DNA of 64,000 nt from Streptosporangium subroseum. GTDB lineage: Bacteria; Actinomycetota; Actinomycetes; Streptosporangiales; Streptosporangiaceae. The stretch spans positions 62,001 to 126,000 of the forward strand of contig NZ_FZOD01000019.1 in assembly GCF_900188345.1 (NCBI RefSeq), read 5' to 3'. Of this stretch, positions 26,774 to 35,155 are shown one piece after another. Position 1 is the stretch's first letter, and each line of letters begins with the position of its first letter. The translations under genes and the position numbers were made by a program. The notes beneath the pieces were generated by a model, which did no database searches, was not told where the DNA came from, and saw only the letters and a list, made by a program, of their open reading frames with translations.

Positions 26774-27382
26774 GTGAGCACGCGCGAGAACGGTTCCGAG
26801 GAGGAGCCGGTTATCCGCGACAACCGCAAGATCGACCCGGAGACGGGGCAGGCGCGTCAGCCGAAGCCGGCGGACGAGACGTCCGAGCAGGCCGGGGAGC
26901 AGGCCGACCGGCCCTCCCTGGCCGACAACCTGGCCTCGATCGAGCTGGCCACCCAGCTCGCCGAGCGCACCGCGGACCTGCAGCGTCTCCAGGCGGAGTA
27001 TTCCAACTACCGCAAGCGGGTGGAGCGTGACCGGGCGGCCGTCAGGGAGCAGGCGGTGGCCGGCGCCCTGGTCGAGCTGCTTCCGGTCCTCGACGACATC
27101 GGCCGTGCCCGTGACCACGGAGAGCTCACCGGCGGCTTCGCCAAGGTGAGCGAGTCCCTGGAGGCGGCCACCGGGAAGCTGGGATTGACGACCTTCGGCA
27201 CCAAGGGCGAGCCCTTCGACCCGACGGTGCACGAGGCGCTGATCCACAGCTACTCCCCCGACGTCACCGAGCCGACCTGTGTGGAGATCCTGCAGCCCGG
27301 TTACCGGATCGGCGAGCGCGTGCTCCGCCCCGCGCGGGTCGCGGTCGCCGAGCCCGAAGAGCCCGTCGCGGGCGACAACTGA
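26774..27382 (+). CDS. grpE: Nucleotide exchange factor GrpE
   Basis: 202 residues. Charged N-terminus (1-60), long coiled coil (LAERTADLQRLQAEYSNYRK), then the beta domain with EPFDPTVHEALIHSYSPD and VVEILQPGY-type end (CVEILQPGYRIGERVLRPA). It drives ADP release from DnaK. The GTG has GGGGAGCAAGAG upstream and begins 28 bases after dnaK. The family-typical VLPV segment appears as ELLPVLDDIGRARDH. Confidence 0.96.
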   Translation: MSTRENGSEEEPVIRDNRKIDPETGQARQPKPADETSEQAGEQADRPSLADNLASIELATQLAERTADLQRLQAEYSNYRKRVERDRAAVREQAVAGALVELLPVLDDIGRARDHGELTGGFAKVSESLEAATGKLGLTTFGTKGEPFDPTVHEALIHSYSPDVTEPTCVEILQPGYRIGERVLRPARVAVAEPEEPVAGDN

Positions 27383-27416
27383 CACCCCCGTATTTGATCT
27401 CTGAGAAGGAACGCGG

Positions 27417-28610
27417 ATGAGCACCAAGGACTACCTGGAGAAGGACTACTACGCCGTCCTTGGTGTGCCCAAGACCGCCACCGCGGATGAGATCAAGAAG
27501 GCCTACCGGAAACTGGCCAGGCAGTACCATCCGGACGCCAATCCCGGGAGTTCGGCGGCCTCGGAGAGCACCGCCAAGTTCAAGGAGGTCTCCGAAGCCT
27601 ACGACATCCTGTCCGACACCAAGCGCCGCAAGGAGTACGACGAGGCGCGGACGCTGTTCGGATCGGGAGTCGGGGGTTACGCGGGGGGCGCCGGCGCTCC
27701 CCGCGGCGGGTTCCCCTTCGACCTGGGGGACCTGTTCGGCGGCACGCACCAGCAGCAGAGCGGCACCGGAGAGCGCATCGGCGACATCTTCGGCGGCCTC
27801 TTCAACCGGGGCGGCACCACCCGTGCCGGCGGAACGACCACCAGGGCGCGGCGCGGCCAGGACATCGAGTCCGAGGTCACGCTCTCCTTCGGTGAGGCGG
27901 TCGAGGGCGCCACGGTGTCGCTCCGCCTCACCAGTTCCTCCGCGTGTACGGCGTGCGGCGGCACCGGCGCCAAGGCCGGGACCACCCCGCGGGTCTGCCC
28001 GACCTGTGACGGCACCGGCGCGGCCAGCCGGAACCTGGGCAACTTCGCCTTCTCCGAGCCGTGCCGCGACTGCAAGGGCCGCGGCCTGCTGGTGGACGAC
28101 CCGTGCCCGGTGTGCGAGGGAAGCGGGCGGGGCAAGAGCACCCGCACGATCCAGGCGCGCATCCCGGCGGGGGTCGGCGACGGCCAGCGCATCAAGATCA
28201 AGGCCAAGGGCGCTCCCGGCGAGAACGGCGGCCCGGCCGGTGACCTGTACGTCCTGATCCATGTCAAGCCGCACCCGGTGTTCGGCAGGACGGGTGAGAA
28301 CCTCACGATCACCGTGCCGGTCACCTTCACCGAGGCCGCGCTCGGCGCCGAGATCAAGGTGCCGATCCTCAAGGGGCTGCCGGTCACGCTGCGCATCCCC
28401 GAGGGCACCCCCAACGGCCGCACCTTCCGGGTGCGGGGCAGGGGCGTGGCCCGCAAGGACGGCACCAAGGGCGACCTGCTCGCCACGGTCGAGGTTCTGG
28501 TGCCGCAGCAGCTGGAGGACAAGGCGCGTGGCGCCCTGGAGGAGTTCCGCGACGCCACGGCGGGTGGTGACCCGAGGGCCGAGCTGATCCAACAGGCCAG
28601 AGGCGAGTAG
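27417..28610 (+). CDS. dnaJ: Chaperone DnaJ (Hsp40)
   Basis: 397 residues. J domain 10-75 with YRKLARQYHPDAN (HPD intact); Gly/Phe-rich linker; four zinc-finger CxxCxGxG repeats (CTACGGTGA, CPTCDGTGA, CRDCKGRG, CPVCEGSG); C-terminal substrate domains with LYVLIHVKPHPVFGR. Stimulates DnaK ATPase and delivers substrates. GAGAAGGAACGCGG precedes the ATG. Confidence 0.97.
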   Translation: MSTKDYLEKDYYAVLGVPKTATADEIKKAYRKLARQYHPDANPGSSAASESTAKFKEVSEAYDILSDTKRRKEYDEARTLFGSGVGGYAGGAGAPRGGFPFDLGDLFGGTHQQQSGTGERIGDIFGGLFNRGGTTRAGGTTTRARRGQDIESEVTLSFGEAVEGATVSLRLTSSSACTACGGTGAKAGTTPRVCPTCDGTGAASRNLGNFAFSEPCRDCKGRGLLVDDPCPVCEGSGRGKSTRTIQARIPAGVGDGQRIKIKAKGAPGENGGPAGDLYVLIHVKPHPVFGRTGENLTITVPVTFTEAALGAEIKVPILKGLPVTLRIPEGTPNGRTFRVRGRGVARKDGTKGDLLATVEVLVPQQLEDKARGALEEFRDATAGGDPRAELIQQARGE

Positions 28611-28612
28611 CC

Positions 28613-28960
28613 ATGGAAGCCAACTATTTCGATCTCTCAGACGACACACCCGTCTACGTGATCTCGGTGGCCGCCCAGCTGTCGGGTCTGCATCCGCAGA
28701 CCCTGCGCCAGTACGACCGTCTCGGCCTGGTCAGTCCGGGCCGGACCGCGGGTCGCGGGCGCCTCTACTCCACCCGCGACATCGTGATGCTCCGCGAGGT
28801 CCAGAGGCTCTCCCAGGAGGAGGGCATCAACCTCGCGGGCATCAAGCGGATCCTGTCGCTGGAGACCGAGGCGCTGCGCCTGCGCGACGAGAACCACCGT
28901 CTGCGCGCGGAGATGACCATGATCCGCGCCCTGATCCAGTACCAACTGCCACCCGCCTGA
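28613..28960 (+). CDS. hspR: Heat-shock repressor HspR (MerR family)
   Basis: 115 residues. VYVISVAAQLSGLHPQTLRQ starts the MerR helix-turn-helix, LVSPGRTAGRGRLYSTRDI the wing, and LRLRDENHRLRAEMTMIRAL the coiled-coil dimer helix. It represses its own operon through HAIR sites. It starts 2 bases after dnaJ, so it is translationally coupled. Two HAIR sites are seen in front of dnaK, fitting the expected feedback. Confidence 0.95.
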   Translation: MEANYFDLSDDTPVYVISVAAQLSGLHPQTLRQYDRLGLVSPGRTAGRGRLYSTRDIVMLREVQRLSQEEGINLAGIKRILSLETEALRLRDENHRLRAEMTMIRALIQYQLPPA

Positions 28961-29012
28961 CTCCACGAGGTCCCGGGGGGGCTTACCGCCAAACGGAGCG
29001 AGGCACACAAGC

Positions 29013-31595
29013 ATGGACTACAAGCTCACGCAGAAGAGCCAGGAAGCGGTCTCGTCCGCCATCCGCCGGGCCGCCGCCGAGGGTAACCCGGAGGTCGCCC
29101 CGGCCCACCTCTTCACCTCACTGCTGGCTCAGACCGGCGGCACGGCCGTACCTCTGCTGGAGGCCGTGGGCGCCGACTGGAAGAAGCTCCGCACCGAGGC
29201 CGAGGAGCGGCTCGCGGCCCTGCCCAAGGCGCAGGGCTCCACGGTCAGCGCCCCGTCGAGCTCCCGGCAGCTGCTCACCGTGCTGAACACCGCGGCCCAG
29301 CGCGCCCTCCAGCTTGAGGACGACTACGTCTCGACCGAGCACCTGCTGGTCGGCCTCGCCGCCGACGGCGGCCCGATCGCCCAGCTGCTCAAGTCGCACG
29401 GAGCCACCCCCAACACGCTGCTGGACGCCTTCGAGCAGGTGCGCGGGCACGCCAGGGTGACCACCGCGACGCCCGAGGACACCTACCAGGCGCTGGAGAA
29501 GTACGGCATCGACCTGACCGAGCGGGCCAGGGCGGGCAAGCTCGACCCCGTGATCGGGCGCGACTCGGAGATCCGGCGGGTCATCCAGGTGCTCAGCCGC
29601 AGAACCAAGAACAACCCGGTGCTCATCGGCGAGCCCGGCGTCGGCAAGACCGCCGTCGTGGAGGGGCTGGCCCAGCGGATCATCGCGGGTGACGTGCCCT
29701 CCAGCCTGCGCGACAAGCGCCTGATCGCCCTGGACCTGGGCTCGATGGTCGCCGGCGCCAAATACCGGGGCGAGTTCGAGGAGCGGCTCAAGGCCGTGCT
29801 CAGCGAGATCAAGGAGAGCGACGGCCAGATCGTCACCTTCATCGACGAGCTGCACACCATGGTCGGCGCGGGCGCCGCCGAGGGCTCGATGGACGCGGGC
29901 AACATGCTCAAGCCCATGCTGTCCCGGGGCGAGCTGCGGATGATCGGCGCGACGACGCTCGACGAATACCGCGAGCGCATCGAGAAGGACCCCGCGCTGG
30001 AGCGGCGTTTCCAGCAGATCTACGTGGGCGAGCCCAACGTCGAGGACACCATCGCCATCCTGCGCGGCCTCAAGGGCCGCTACGAGGCGCACCACCAGGT
30101 CCAGATCGCCGACGGCGCGCTCGTGGCCGCCGCCTCCCTCTCCGACCGCTACATCACCTCCAGGTTCCTCCCGGACAAGGCGATCGACCTCATCGACGAG
30201 GCCGCCTCCCGGCTCCGCATGGAGATCGACTCCCGTCCCGTGGAGATCGACCAGCTCCAGCGGAACGTGGACCGGATGAAGATGGAGGAGCTCGCGCTCT
30301 CCAAGGAGACCGACGAGAGCAGCGTTCAGCGGCGGGAGCGGCTCCGCAGGGAGCTCGCCGACCGCCAGGAGGATCTCAACGGCCTGGTCGGCCGCTGGGA
30401 GCGGGAGAAGGCCGGGCTCAACCGGCTCGGTGACCTCAAGAAGCAGATCGACGAGGTGCGCGGCGCCGCCGAGCGGGCGCAGCGCGACGGTGACTTCGAG
30501 GCCGCCTCCCGGCTGATGTACGCCGACGTGCCCAAGCTGGAGGCCGAGCTCGCCGCGGCCAGCGCGGCCGCCCAGCCCGAGAACCCGATGGTCAAGGAGG
30601 AGGTCGGCTCCGACGACATCGCCCAGGTCATCTCCTCGTGGACCGGCATCCCCGCGGGCCGCCTGCTCGAAGGCGAGACCAGCAAGCTGCTCCGCATGGA
30701 GGAGGAGCTCGGCAAGCGGCTGATCGGCCAGAAGCGGGCCGTCCAGGCGGTCTCCGACGCCGTACGGCGGGCACGCGCGGGCATCTCCGACCCCGACCGG
30801 CCGACCGGCAGCTTCCTGTTCCTCGGTCCGACGGGCGTCGGCAAGACCGAGCTGGCCAAGGCTCTGGCGGACTTCCTGTTCGACGACGAGCGGGCGATGG
30901 TCCGCATCGACATGAGCGAGTACGGCGAGAAGCACAGCGTCGCGCGCCTTGTCGGAGCCCCGCCCGGCTACGTGGGTTACGAGGAGGGCGGCCAGCTCAC
31001 CGAGGCCGTGCGGCGCAGGCCGTACACCGTGGTGTTGCTGGACGAGGTCGAGAAGGCCCACCCCGAGGTCTTCGACGTCCTGCTCCAGGTCCTCGACGAC
31101 GGACGGCTCACCGACGGGCAGGGCAGGACCGTCGACTTCCGCAACGTGATCCTGGTCCTCACCTCCAACATCGGCTCGCAGTTCCTCGTGGACCCGCAGC
31201 TGGACAAGGAGACCCAGCGGAAATCCGTGATGGACGCGGTGAGAAACGCCTTCAAGCCCGAGTTCCTCAACCGGCTCGACGACGTGATCCTGTTCGACGC
31301 GCTCGGCACGGAGGAGCTGTCCAGGATCGTGGATCTTCAGGTGGCGCACCTGGCCGGGCGGCTGGCCGATCGGCGGCTCACCCTGACCGTGACCCCGGCG
31401 GCGCGCGACTGGCTGGCTCTGACCGGCTACGACCCGCTGTACGGCGCGCGCCCGCTCCGCCGTCTCATCCAGTCGGCGATCGGCGACAAGCTGGCCAAGC
31501 AGGTGCTCTCCGGCGAGGTCCATGACGGGGATCAGGTCCTCGTCGACCTCGACGAGGCGAACGACACCCTGGCGATCGGCCCGGTAATGGCTTAA
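29013..31595 (+). CDS. clpB: ATP-dependent disaggregase ClpB
   Basis: 860 residues. Two N-terminal Clp repeats (1-145), AAA-1 with Walker A GEPGVGKTAVVEGLA, a coiled-coil middle domain (about 400-520), AAA-2 with Walker A GPTGVGKTELAKAL and VDIMSEYGEKHSVARL-type segment (RIDMSEYGEKHSVARLVGAP). Works with DnaK to dissolve aggregates. It follows hspR by 52 bases with GGAGCGAGG before the start and no HAIR site or promoter of its own in the gap, so it is probably part of the same operon; in S. coelicolor clpB is separate. Confidence 0.97.
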   Translation: MDYKLTQKSQEAVSSAIRRAAAEGNPEVAPAHLFTSLLAQTGGTAVPLLEAVGADWKKLRTEAEERLAALPKAQGSTVSAPSSSRQLLTVLNTAAQRALQLEDDYVSTEHLLVGLAADGGPIAQLLKSHGATPNTLLDAFEQVRGHARVTTATPEDTYQALEKYGIDLTERARAGKLDPVIGRDSEIRRVIQVLSRRTKNNPVLIGEPGVGKTAVVEGLAQRIIAGDVPSSLRDKRLIALDLGSMVAGAKYRGEFEERLKAVLSEIKESDGQIVTFIDELHTMVGAGAAEGSMDAGNMLKPMLSRGELRMIGATTLDEYRERIEKDPALERRFQQIYVGEPNVEDTIAILRGLKGRYEAHHQVQIADGALVAAASLSDRYITSRFLPDKAIDLIDEAASRLRMEIDSRPVEIDQLQRNVDRMKMEELALSKETDESSVQRRERLRRELADRQEDLNGLVGRWEREKAGLNRLGDLKKQIDEVRGAAERAQRDGDFEAASRLMYADVPKLEAELAAASAAAQPENPMVKEEVGSDDIAQVISSWTGIPAGRLLEGETSKLLRMEEELGKRLIGQKRAVQAVSDAVRRARAGISDPDRPTGSFLFLGPTGVGKTELAKALADFLFDDERAMVRIDMSEYGEKHSVARLVGAPPGYVGYEEGGQLTEAVRRRPYTVVLLDEVEKAHPEVFDVLLQVLDDGRLTDGQGRTVDFRNVILVLTSNIGSQFLVDPQLDKETQRKSVMDAVRNAFKPEFLNRLDDVILFDALGTEELSRIVDLQVAHLAGRLADRRLTLTVTPAARDWLALTGYDPLYGARPLRRLIQSAIGDKLAKQVLSGEVHDGDQVLVDLDEANDTLAIGPVMA

Positions 31596-31684
31596 CCATC
31601 GTTGGTCCAAACGGATCCCTGGTCAAGACCCCACTGTTACGTTCGGCACTCATCCGATTACCGAAAACGAACAGGGAAACGCGC

Positions 31685-32608
31685 ATGTCGAACGCATCAC
31701 GGAACATCCGGGGGATCCTCGCGGTGGCGGCGCTCACGGCCAGTGTGAGCTGGACGGTGACCGCTCCGGCCTCGGCGGGGGTCACGCCCTGCCAGGGCCG
31801 GGATGTGGTGAACGTGGTGACGCCGGGATACCCGGGACACCCCGGATACACAGCCGGGGTCTGCGACGAGATCGGGGTCATCACGACCGGCGAGACGATG
31901 ACCCCGGCCGGCGACGGGACGATGACCTTCGCCGGTGCCGGGGCGCAGAGGCCCGTGGACCGGTTCGCCCGGGCCGCGGGTCTGCCCGGCCTCTCCTGGG
32001 CCTCCGGAGCGGTCAGCTTCACCGACGCCGGGGACGCCTCCTTCCAGTCCTCGCCCTTCGGCCAGCCGTACACCACCGGTTCCCCGTGGGTCGACACCAT
32101 GTCCACCACCCCGGATCTGCCCGGCCTGCCGGGCGCACCGAGCGGGCCCGGCACCGGACTGGACGGGTCCCGGTTCCGGGTCTCCCGGATCCATGACCTC
32201 CCCGGACCGAACGGCGCGCCGACCGGTGACGTGCCGCTGCCGGGACCGATCCCGGTGGAGGTCGGCACGGGGAACCCGCCCGGCACGGGCCTGCCCGGCG
32301 CGAGTCTGTCCGGCACGGACCTTCCCGGCACGCCCGCGAACCCGCCCGGTACGAACCTCCCCGGTACGGACCTTCCCGCCGAGAACCTGCCCGGCACGGA
32401 TCTGCCCGGCGCCGACACGAACCTGCCCGGCACGATCCAGCTGGAGGTCCCGGCCGCGCCCGAGGCCCCCGCGGGCGGTGCCACTCCGCAGGAGGGCACG
32501 GAGGTCACCCCTCTGGAAGGCGCGGCGGTCGCCCCGCAGGAGGGCCCGGAGCGGACCTCTGAGCACCCGGTCCTGGACGCGGTGTCCACCGATCTCGGAC
32601 TCCGCTAG
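31685..32608 (+). CDS. Secreted protein with LPGT-type repeats
   Basis: 307 residues. Signal peptide with cleavage after PASA (about residue 31). The middle is a globular-looking part with Cys36 and Cys59 (CQGRDVVNVVTPGYPGHPG). From about residue 195 the sequence is a string of five-residue units of the form (T/E)-(D/N)-LPG, for example TNLPGTDLPAENLPGTDLPG. A Pro/Glu-rich end follows. No known family. The repeats recall pentapeptide repeats but the prolines make a regular beta-helix unlikely. GGGAAAC precedes the ATG and a strong terminator follows. Confidence 0.75.
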   Translation: MSNASRNIRGILAVAALTASVSWTVTAPASAGVTPCQGRDVVNVVTPGYPGHPGYTAGVCDEIGVITTGETMTPAGDGTMTFAGAGAQRPVDRFARAAGLPGLSWASGAVSFTDAGDASFQSSPFGQPYTTGSPWVDTMSTTPDLPGLPGAPSGPGTGLDGSRFRVSRIHDLPGPNGAPTGDVPLPGPIPVEVGTGNPPGTGLPGASLSGTDLPGTPANPPGTNLPGTDLPAENLPGTDLPGADTNLPGTIQLEVPAAPEAPAGGATPQEGTEVTPLEGAAVAPQEGPERTSEHPVLDAVSTDLGLR

Positions 32609-32991
32609 CCGCCGGCTGGATCACCCGTGGGAAGGGCCGTGATCCGGGGGGGCTCCCCGGATCACGGCCCTTCTCCGCTTACGCTGCATCTCGACCACGT
32701 CGCACGGCGGGTTCGCCTCGTCACCACGGCGGGCCGGCCGCACCGGCGCGGCGGGCAACCAGGCGAAGGACCGACCGCGCCATCACAGCGCGACCGTCCC
32801 GACCGGCATCGCGCCCGTCACCACGGTGGGCAGGCCACGACGCCACGGTCGGGCGAAGGGCCGGCCGCGGCGACCGCCTCCGGCCATGACGGCACCGCGC
32901 CCGTCCCGTCACCCCGACGCGGCTGCTCCATCGGCGCGGCGAGTCAGGCGAGAGGCCGGCTCGACACTCAGTGCGACGTGTCCAGCAAGAC
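32609..32991. other. Repeat-rich gap after the secreted protein
   Basis: A 383-base gap. It begins with a strong terminator, then has three decayed copies of a ~100 base unit (each starting GTCACC at about 32720, 32817 and 32922), then a 24-base direct repeat that runs into the next gene. No coding capacity of its own is convincing. Confidence 0.55.
32632..32672 (+). terminator. Strong hairpin terminator
   Basis: An 18-base perfect stem (left arm AAGGGCCGTGATCCGGGG), a 5-base loop, and the matching right arm ending in CCCTT. It lies 24 bases after the secreted-protein stop. Confidence 0.9.
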
Positions 32992-33014
32992 TCAGTGCGA
33001 CGTGTCCAGCAAGG
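32967..33014. repeat. 24 bp tandem duplication spanning a gene's 3' end
   Basis: Two copies of CTCAGTGCGACGTGTCCAGC followed by AAGA or AAGG, side by side. The right copy contains the last codons (LLDTSH) and stop of the TPR-like gene; the left copy lies just past the stop. Confidence 0.9.
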
Positions 33015-33531
33015 CGTCGAGCTCGTCTTCAGGAAGGCCCAGATCCACCCGGATCCGATAGCGGGTCCTGAGCAGTGCGATGTGCTCCCCGCTGCCCTCC
33101 ACGGCCTCATGGGCTCCCTCCGTGGCCCAGCGATGGGCCTCTCGCAGGTCTCCGTAGGCGACAAGGGTCTCGGCGAGCGTGAGCGCGGTGGCGGGGGTGA
33201 CCCCGCCGTCGGCCCGTATCGCCTCGATCACCTCCCGCGCCTCATCCTGCTGTTCGAGCTCGAAGAGGGTGTCCGCAATTCCGGCCCGGGGGTCGATGCT
33301 CACCTCGCCCCCGTCGTCCACCGCCCTCTGGAAACAGTCGAGAGCGTTGGCGGGCTGTCCGGCCTGCCGCCACTCCTCCGCCGCCAGCAGGAGGATCGCC
33401 GACCGCGATATGTCACCGGTCACGTATGCCTCTACCAGGGCTTCAAGCCGCCGGGCCAGGTCTTCGTGATCGTCGGCCAAAAGGGTCTGCTCTAGCAGTC
33501 GATCAAGTTGCTCACGTGTCACATGCGCCAC
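32992..33531 (-). CDS. Tetratricopeptide-like repeat protein
   Basis: 179 residues, all helical in appearance. At least three TPR-like helix pairs are visible (LLLAAEEWRQAGQPANALDC, AGIADTLFELEQQDEAREVI, ALTLAETLVAYGDLREAHRW). Such proteins are protein-binding scaffolds; no partner is indicated. The GTG start is supported by TACTCT ending 6 bases upstream on the same strand, suggesting a leaderless message. The 3' end lies in a 24-base tandem duplication. Confidence 0.75.
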   Translation of the reverse strand: MAHVTREQLDRLLEQTLLADDHEDLARRLEALVEAYVTGDISRSAILLLAAEEWRQAGQPANALDCFQRAVDDGGEVSIDPRAGIADTLFELEQQDEAREVIEAIRADGGVTPATALTLAETLVAYGDLREAHRWATEGAHEAVEGSGEHIALLRTRYRIRVDLGLPEDELDALLDTSH

Positions 33532-33694
33532 ATCGCGAGAGTACCGAGCGGCGCTCGATTTCGTCCGGACAACGGCAGGTATTGGTCACATGACCTTAGG
33601 TAAACGAGTGGTCACAGTGCGCGTGTCCCTCCAGCAAAACGGGCATATGAGCCGCGACTCCTGGTAGTGGAGTGACCTCGTTGGGAGGGCTGCG

Positions 33695-34276
33695 ATGGGC
33701 ATGTCCAAGCAGACGACCTTCACTCTGACATTCCTGGTGGCCGTTTCCGTGATCGTTCCGGGGTCCGCCGGATACCTGTCCGCCAGGATGGACGCCGTCG
33801 AGCAGGCCCGTAGCGAACTGCTTTCCCTGGAGAACCGGCTCCGGGAGGAGCGGCACGACGCGCTGGCCGAGGAGATCGAGCTGGTCCGCCAGGCTCGGCG
33901 GTCCCGGATCACCGCCGAACCCGCCCCGACGCCCTGCGAGGCCATGGGCCGCTCCGACCAGGAGCGGAGGAAACAGCCGCCCAAGCCCACCGCGATCGTC
34001 CCCGGGCCGATGAAACACGAGGCGGAGAGGTCTCTCCAGGAGAGGCTCCGCGGGGAAAGACTCCTTGAGGCGAGTCTCAGCAGGGAGATCGTCAAGGAGG
34101 GGCGCCGGCTGGCCGAGCTCGAGCGCAGACGGAAGAACCGCGAACACCGGGAGAGGCTCGCCGTCCCCGGGCTGAGCACCTCCACCGAGGAGATCTCGCC
34201 ACCGGAGCACTACCGGAGAGCCCAGCAGGAGAGCCCGTCCCCCGAATCACCTCACCCCGACGAACCCGCGAACTGA
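33695..34276 (+). CDS. Hypothetical membrane-anchored coiled-coil protein
   Basis: 193 residues. One hydrophobic segment at residues 7-27 (TTFTLTFLVAVSVIVPGSAG) acts as signal anchor. The rest is highly charged helix: SARMDAVEQARSELLSLENR and a second coil from about 105 to 150 (RSLQERLRGERLLEASLSRE). GGAGGG before the ATG. No family recognised. Its end overlaps the converging TetR gene by 25 bases. Confidence 0.65.
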   Translation: MGMSKQTTFTLTFLVAVSVIVPGSAGYLSARMDAVEQARSELLSLENRLREERHDALAEEIELVRQARRSRITAEPAPTPCEAMGRSDQERRKQPPKPTAIVPGPMKHEAERSLQERLRGERLLEASLSREIVKEGRRLAELERRRKNREHRERLAVPGLSTSTEEISPPEHYRRAQQESPSPESPHPDEPAN

Positions 34277-34890
34277 CGGTTCAGATATCCCCGGATCAGA
34301 CGCTTGGCCTCGGCCACGATCTCCGGGGCACCTTTCGGATCATGACGGAAGGCGAGCTTGAGCACCGCGTCTCCGGCCTCGACGGCGACCAGGACGGCCA
34401 GGTCGATCTTTTCGCTGTCCGCCAGGCCGTACTCCTGGAGAAGGAGGCCGCGCAGCCGTCCGGCGATCACCGTGTTGTTGTCCGACACCGCGTCGAGCAG
34501 GTTCAGATCGACCACGTCACCGAAGTGCAGGGATCGGAAACCCGGGACGGTCCTGTGCATCTCCACGTATTCATCGATGATCGCGTCGACCGCGTCCCAC
34601 CAGCCGGCGTAGTCCTCCGACAGGAAGCGCCTCCCGATCCGGGAGATGAGCCGCTCCACCTGGCGCCGGGTCACCGCCTGGATGACGGCCCTTTTGTCGG
34701 GGAAGAACTGGTAGACCGAGCCGATCGCGACTCCGGCGCGTTCGGCGATCCGGGTGGTGGACAGCGCGTCGTAGCCGACCTCGTCCAACAGATCGGCACA
34801 CGCGTCGAGCATTCTCTCGACGCGTCGTGCGCTCCGTCTTTGGGTGGGCTGGCGCCGCAGCGGAGCTTCACCGGGCTCCTCGGCAGGCAT
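34252..34890 (-). CDS. TetR-family transcriptional regulator
   Basis: 212 residues. Helix-turn-helix at about 18-62: RVERMLDACADLLDEVGYDA, LSTTRIAERAGVAIGSVYQF, FPDKRAVIQAVTRRQ. The C-terminal ligand domain is of the TetR_C_17-like kind with a Trp-rich helix (YAGWWDAVDAIIDEYVEMHR). GGAG eight bases before the ATG; a GTG three codons upstream is possible. No target gene is evident beside it. Confidence 0.88.
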   Translation of the reverse strand: MPAEEPGEAPLRRQPTQRRSARRVERMLDACADLLDEVGYDALSTTRIAERAGVAIGSVYQFFPDKRAVIQAVTRRQVERLISRIGRRFLSEDYAGWWDAVDAIIDEYVEMHRTVPGFRSLHFGDVVDLNLLDAVSDNNTVIAGRLRGLLLQEYGLADSEKIDLAVLVAVEAGDAVLKLAFRHDPKGAPEIVAEAKRLIRGYLNRQFAGSSG

Positions 34891-35000
34891 GATGGACACT
34901 CCACCATCTTGCCTCTCTCGCCCCTCCAGGTCAGGTCTTATTCGTCAATCGCAAGATTTCTCCCCCTCACGGAAGCCGAATGAAATTCGGCCGACGACCC

Positions 35001-35139
35001 CGCGCACAGGAGGGTTTCCCTGTCGGCGGTGTGACAGTCGCGGCTCGCAGACCAACGGCCCGCGCGCAGGAGGGTTTCCCACGACCGGGAACGTCACCTG
35101 CTTCTTCGGAACAACCCGGTTTCTTCGGAACAACCCGGT
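35001..35139. repeat. Two pairs of direct repeats upstream of TetR / downstream of capA-like gene
   Basis: CGCGC(A/G)CAGGAGGGTTTCCC occurs at 35001 and again exactly 60 bases later at 35061. TTCTTCGGAACAACCCGGT (19 bases) is present as two perfect tandem copies at 35102 and 35121. The second pair ends 17 bases before the stop of the CapA-like gene. The rest of the 265-base gap shows no gene. Confidence 0.85.
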
Positions 35140-35155
35140 CAAGGTCTGGGACACC

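Noticed and set aside
29118..31610. An 830-codon open frame antisense to clpB
   Set aside because: It mirrors the clpB codon pattern in a high-GC genome, has no recognisable protein motif, and clpB is certain.
31685..32608. Sortase substrate (LPxTG protein)
   Set aside because: LPGT units are repeated inside the chain and no C-terminal hydrophobic anchor with basic tail follows.
34900..35155. Short open frames between TetR and CapA-like genes
   Set aside because: They read through the direct repeats and show no protein-like composition.
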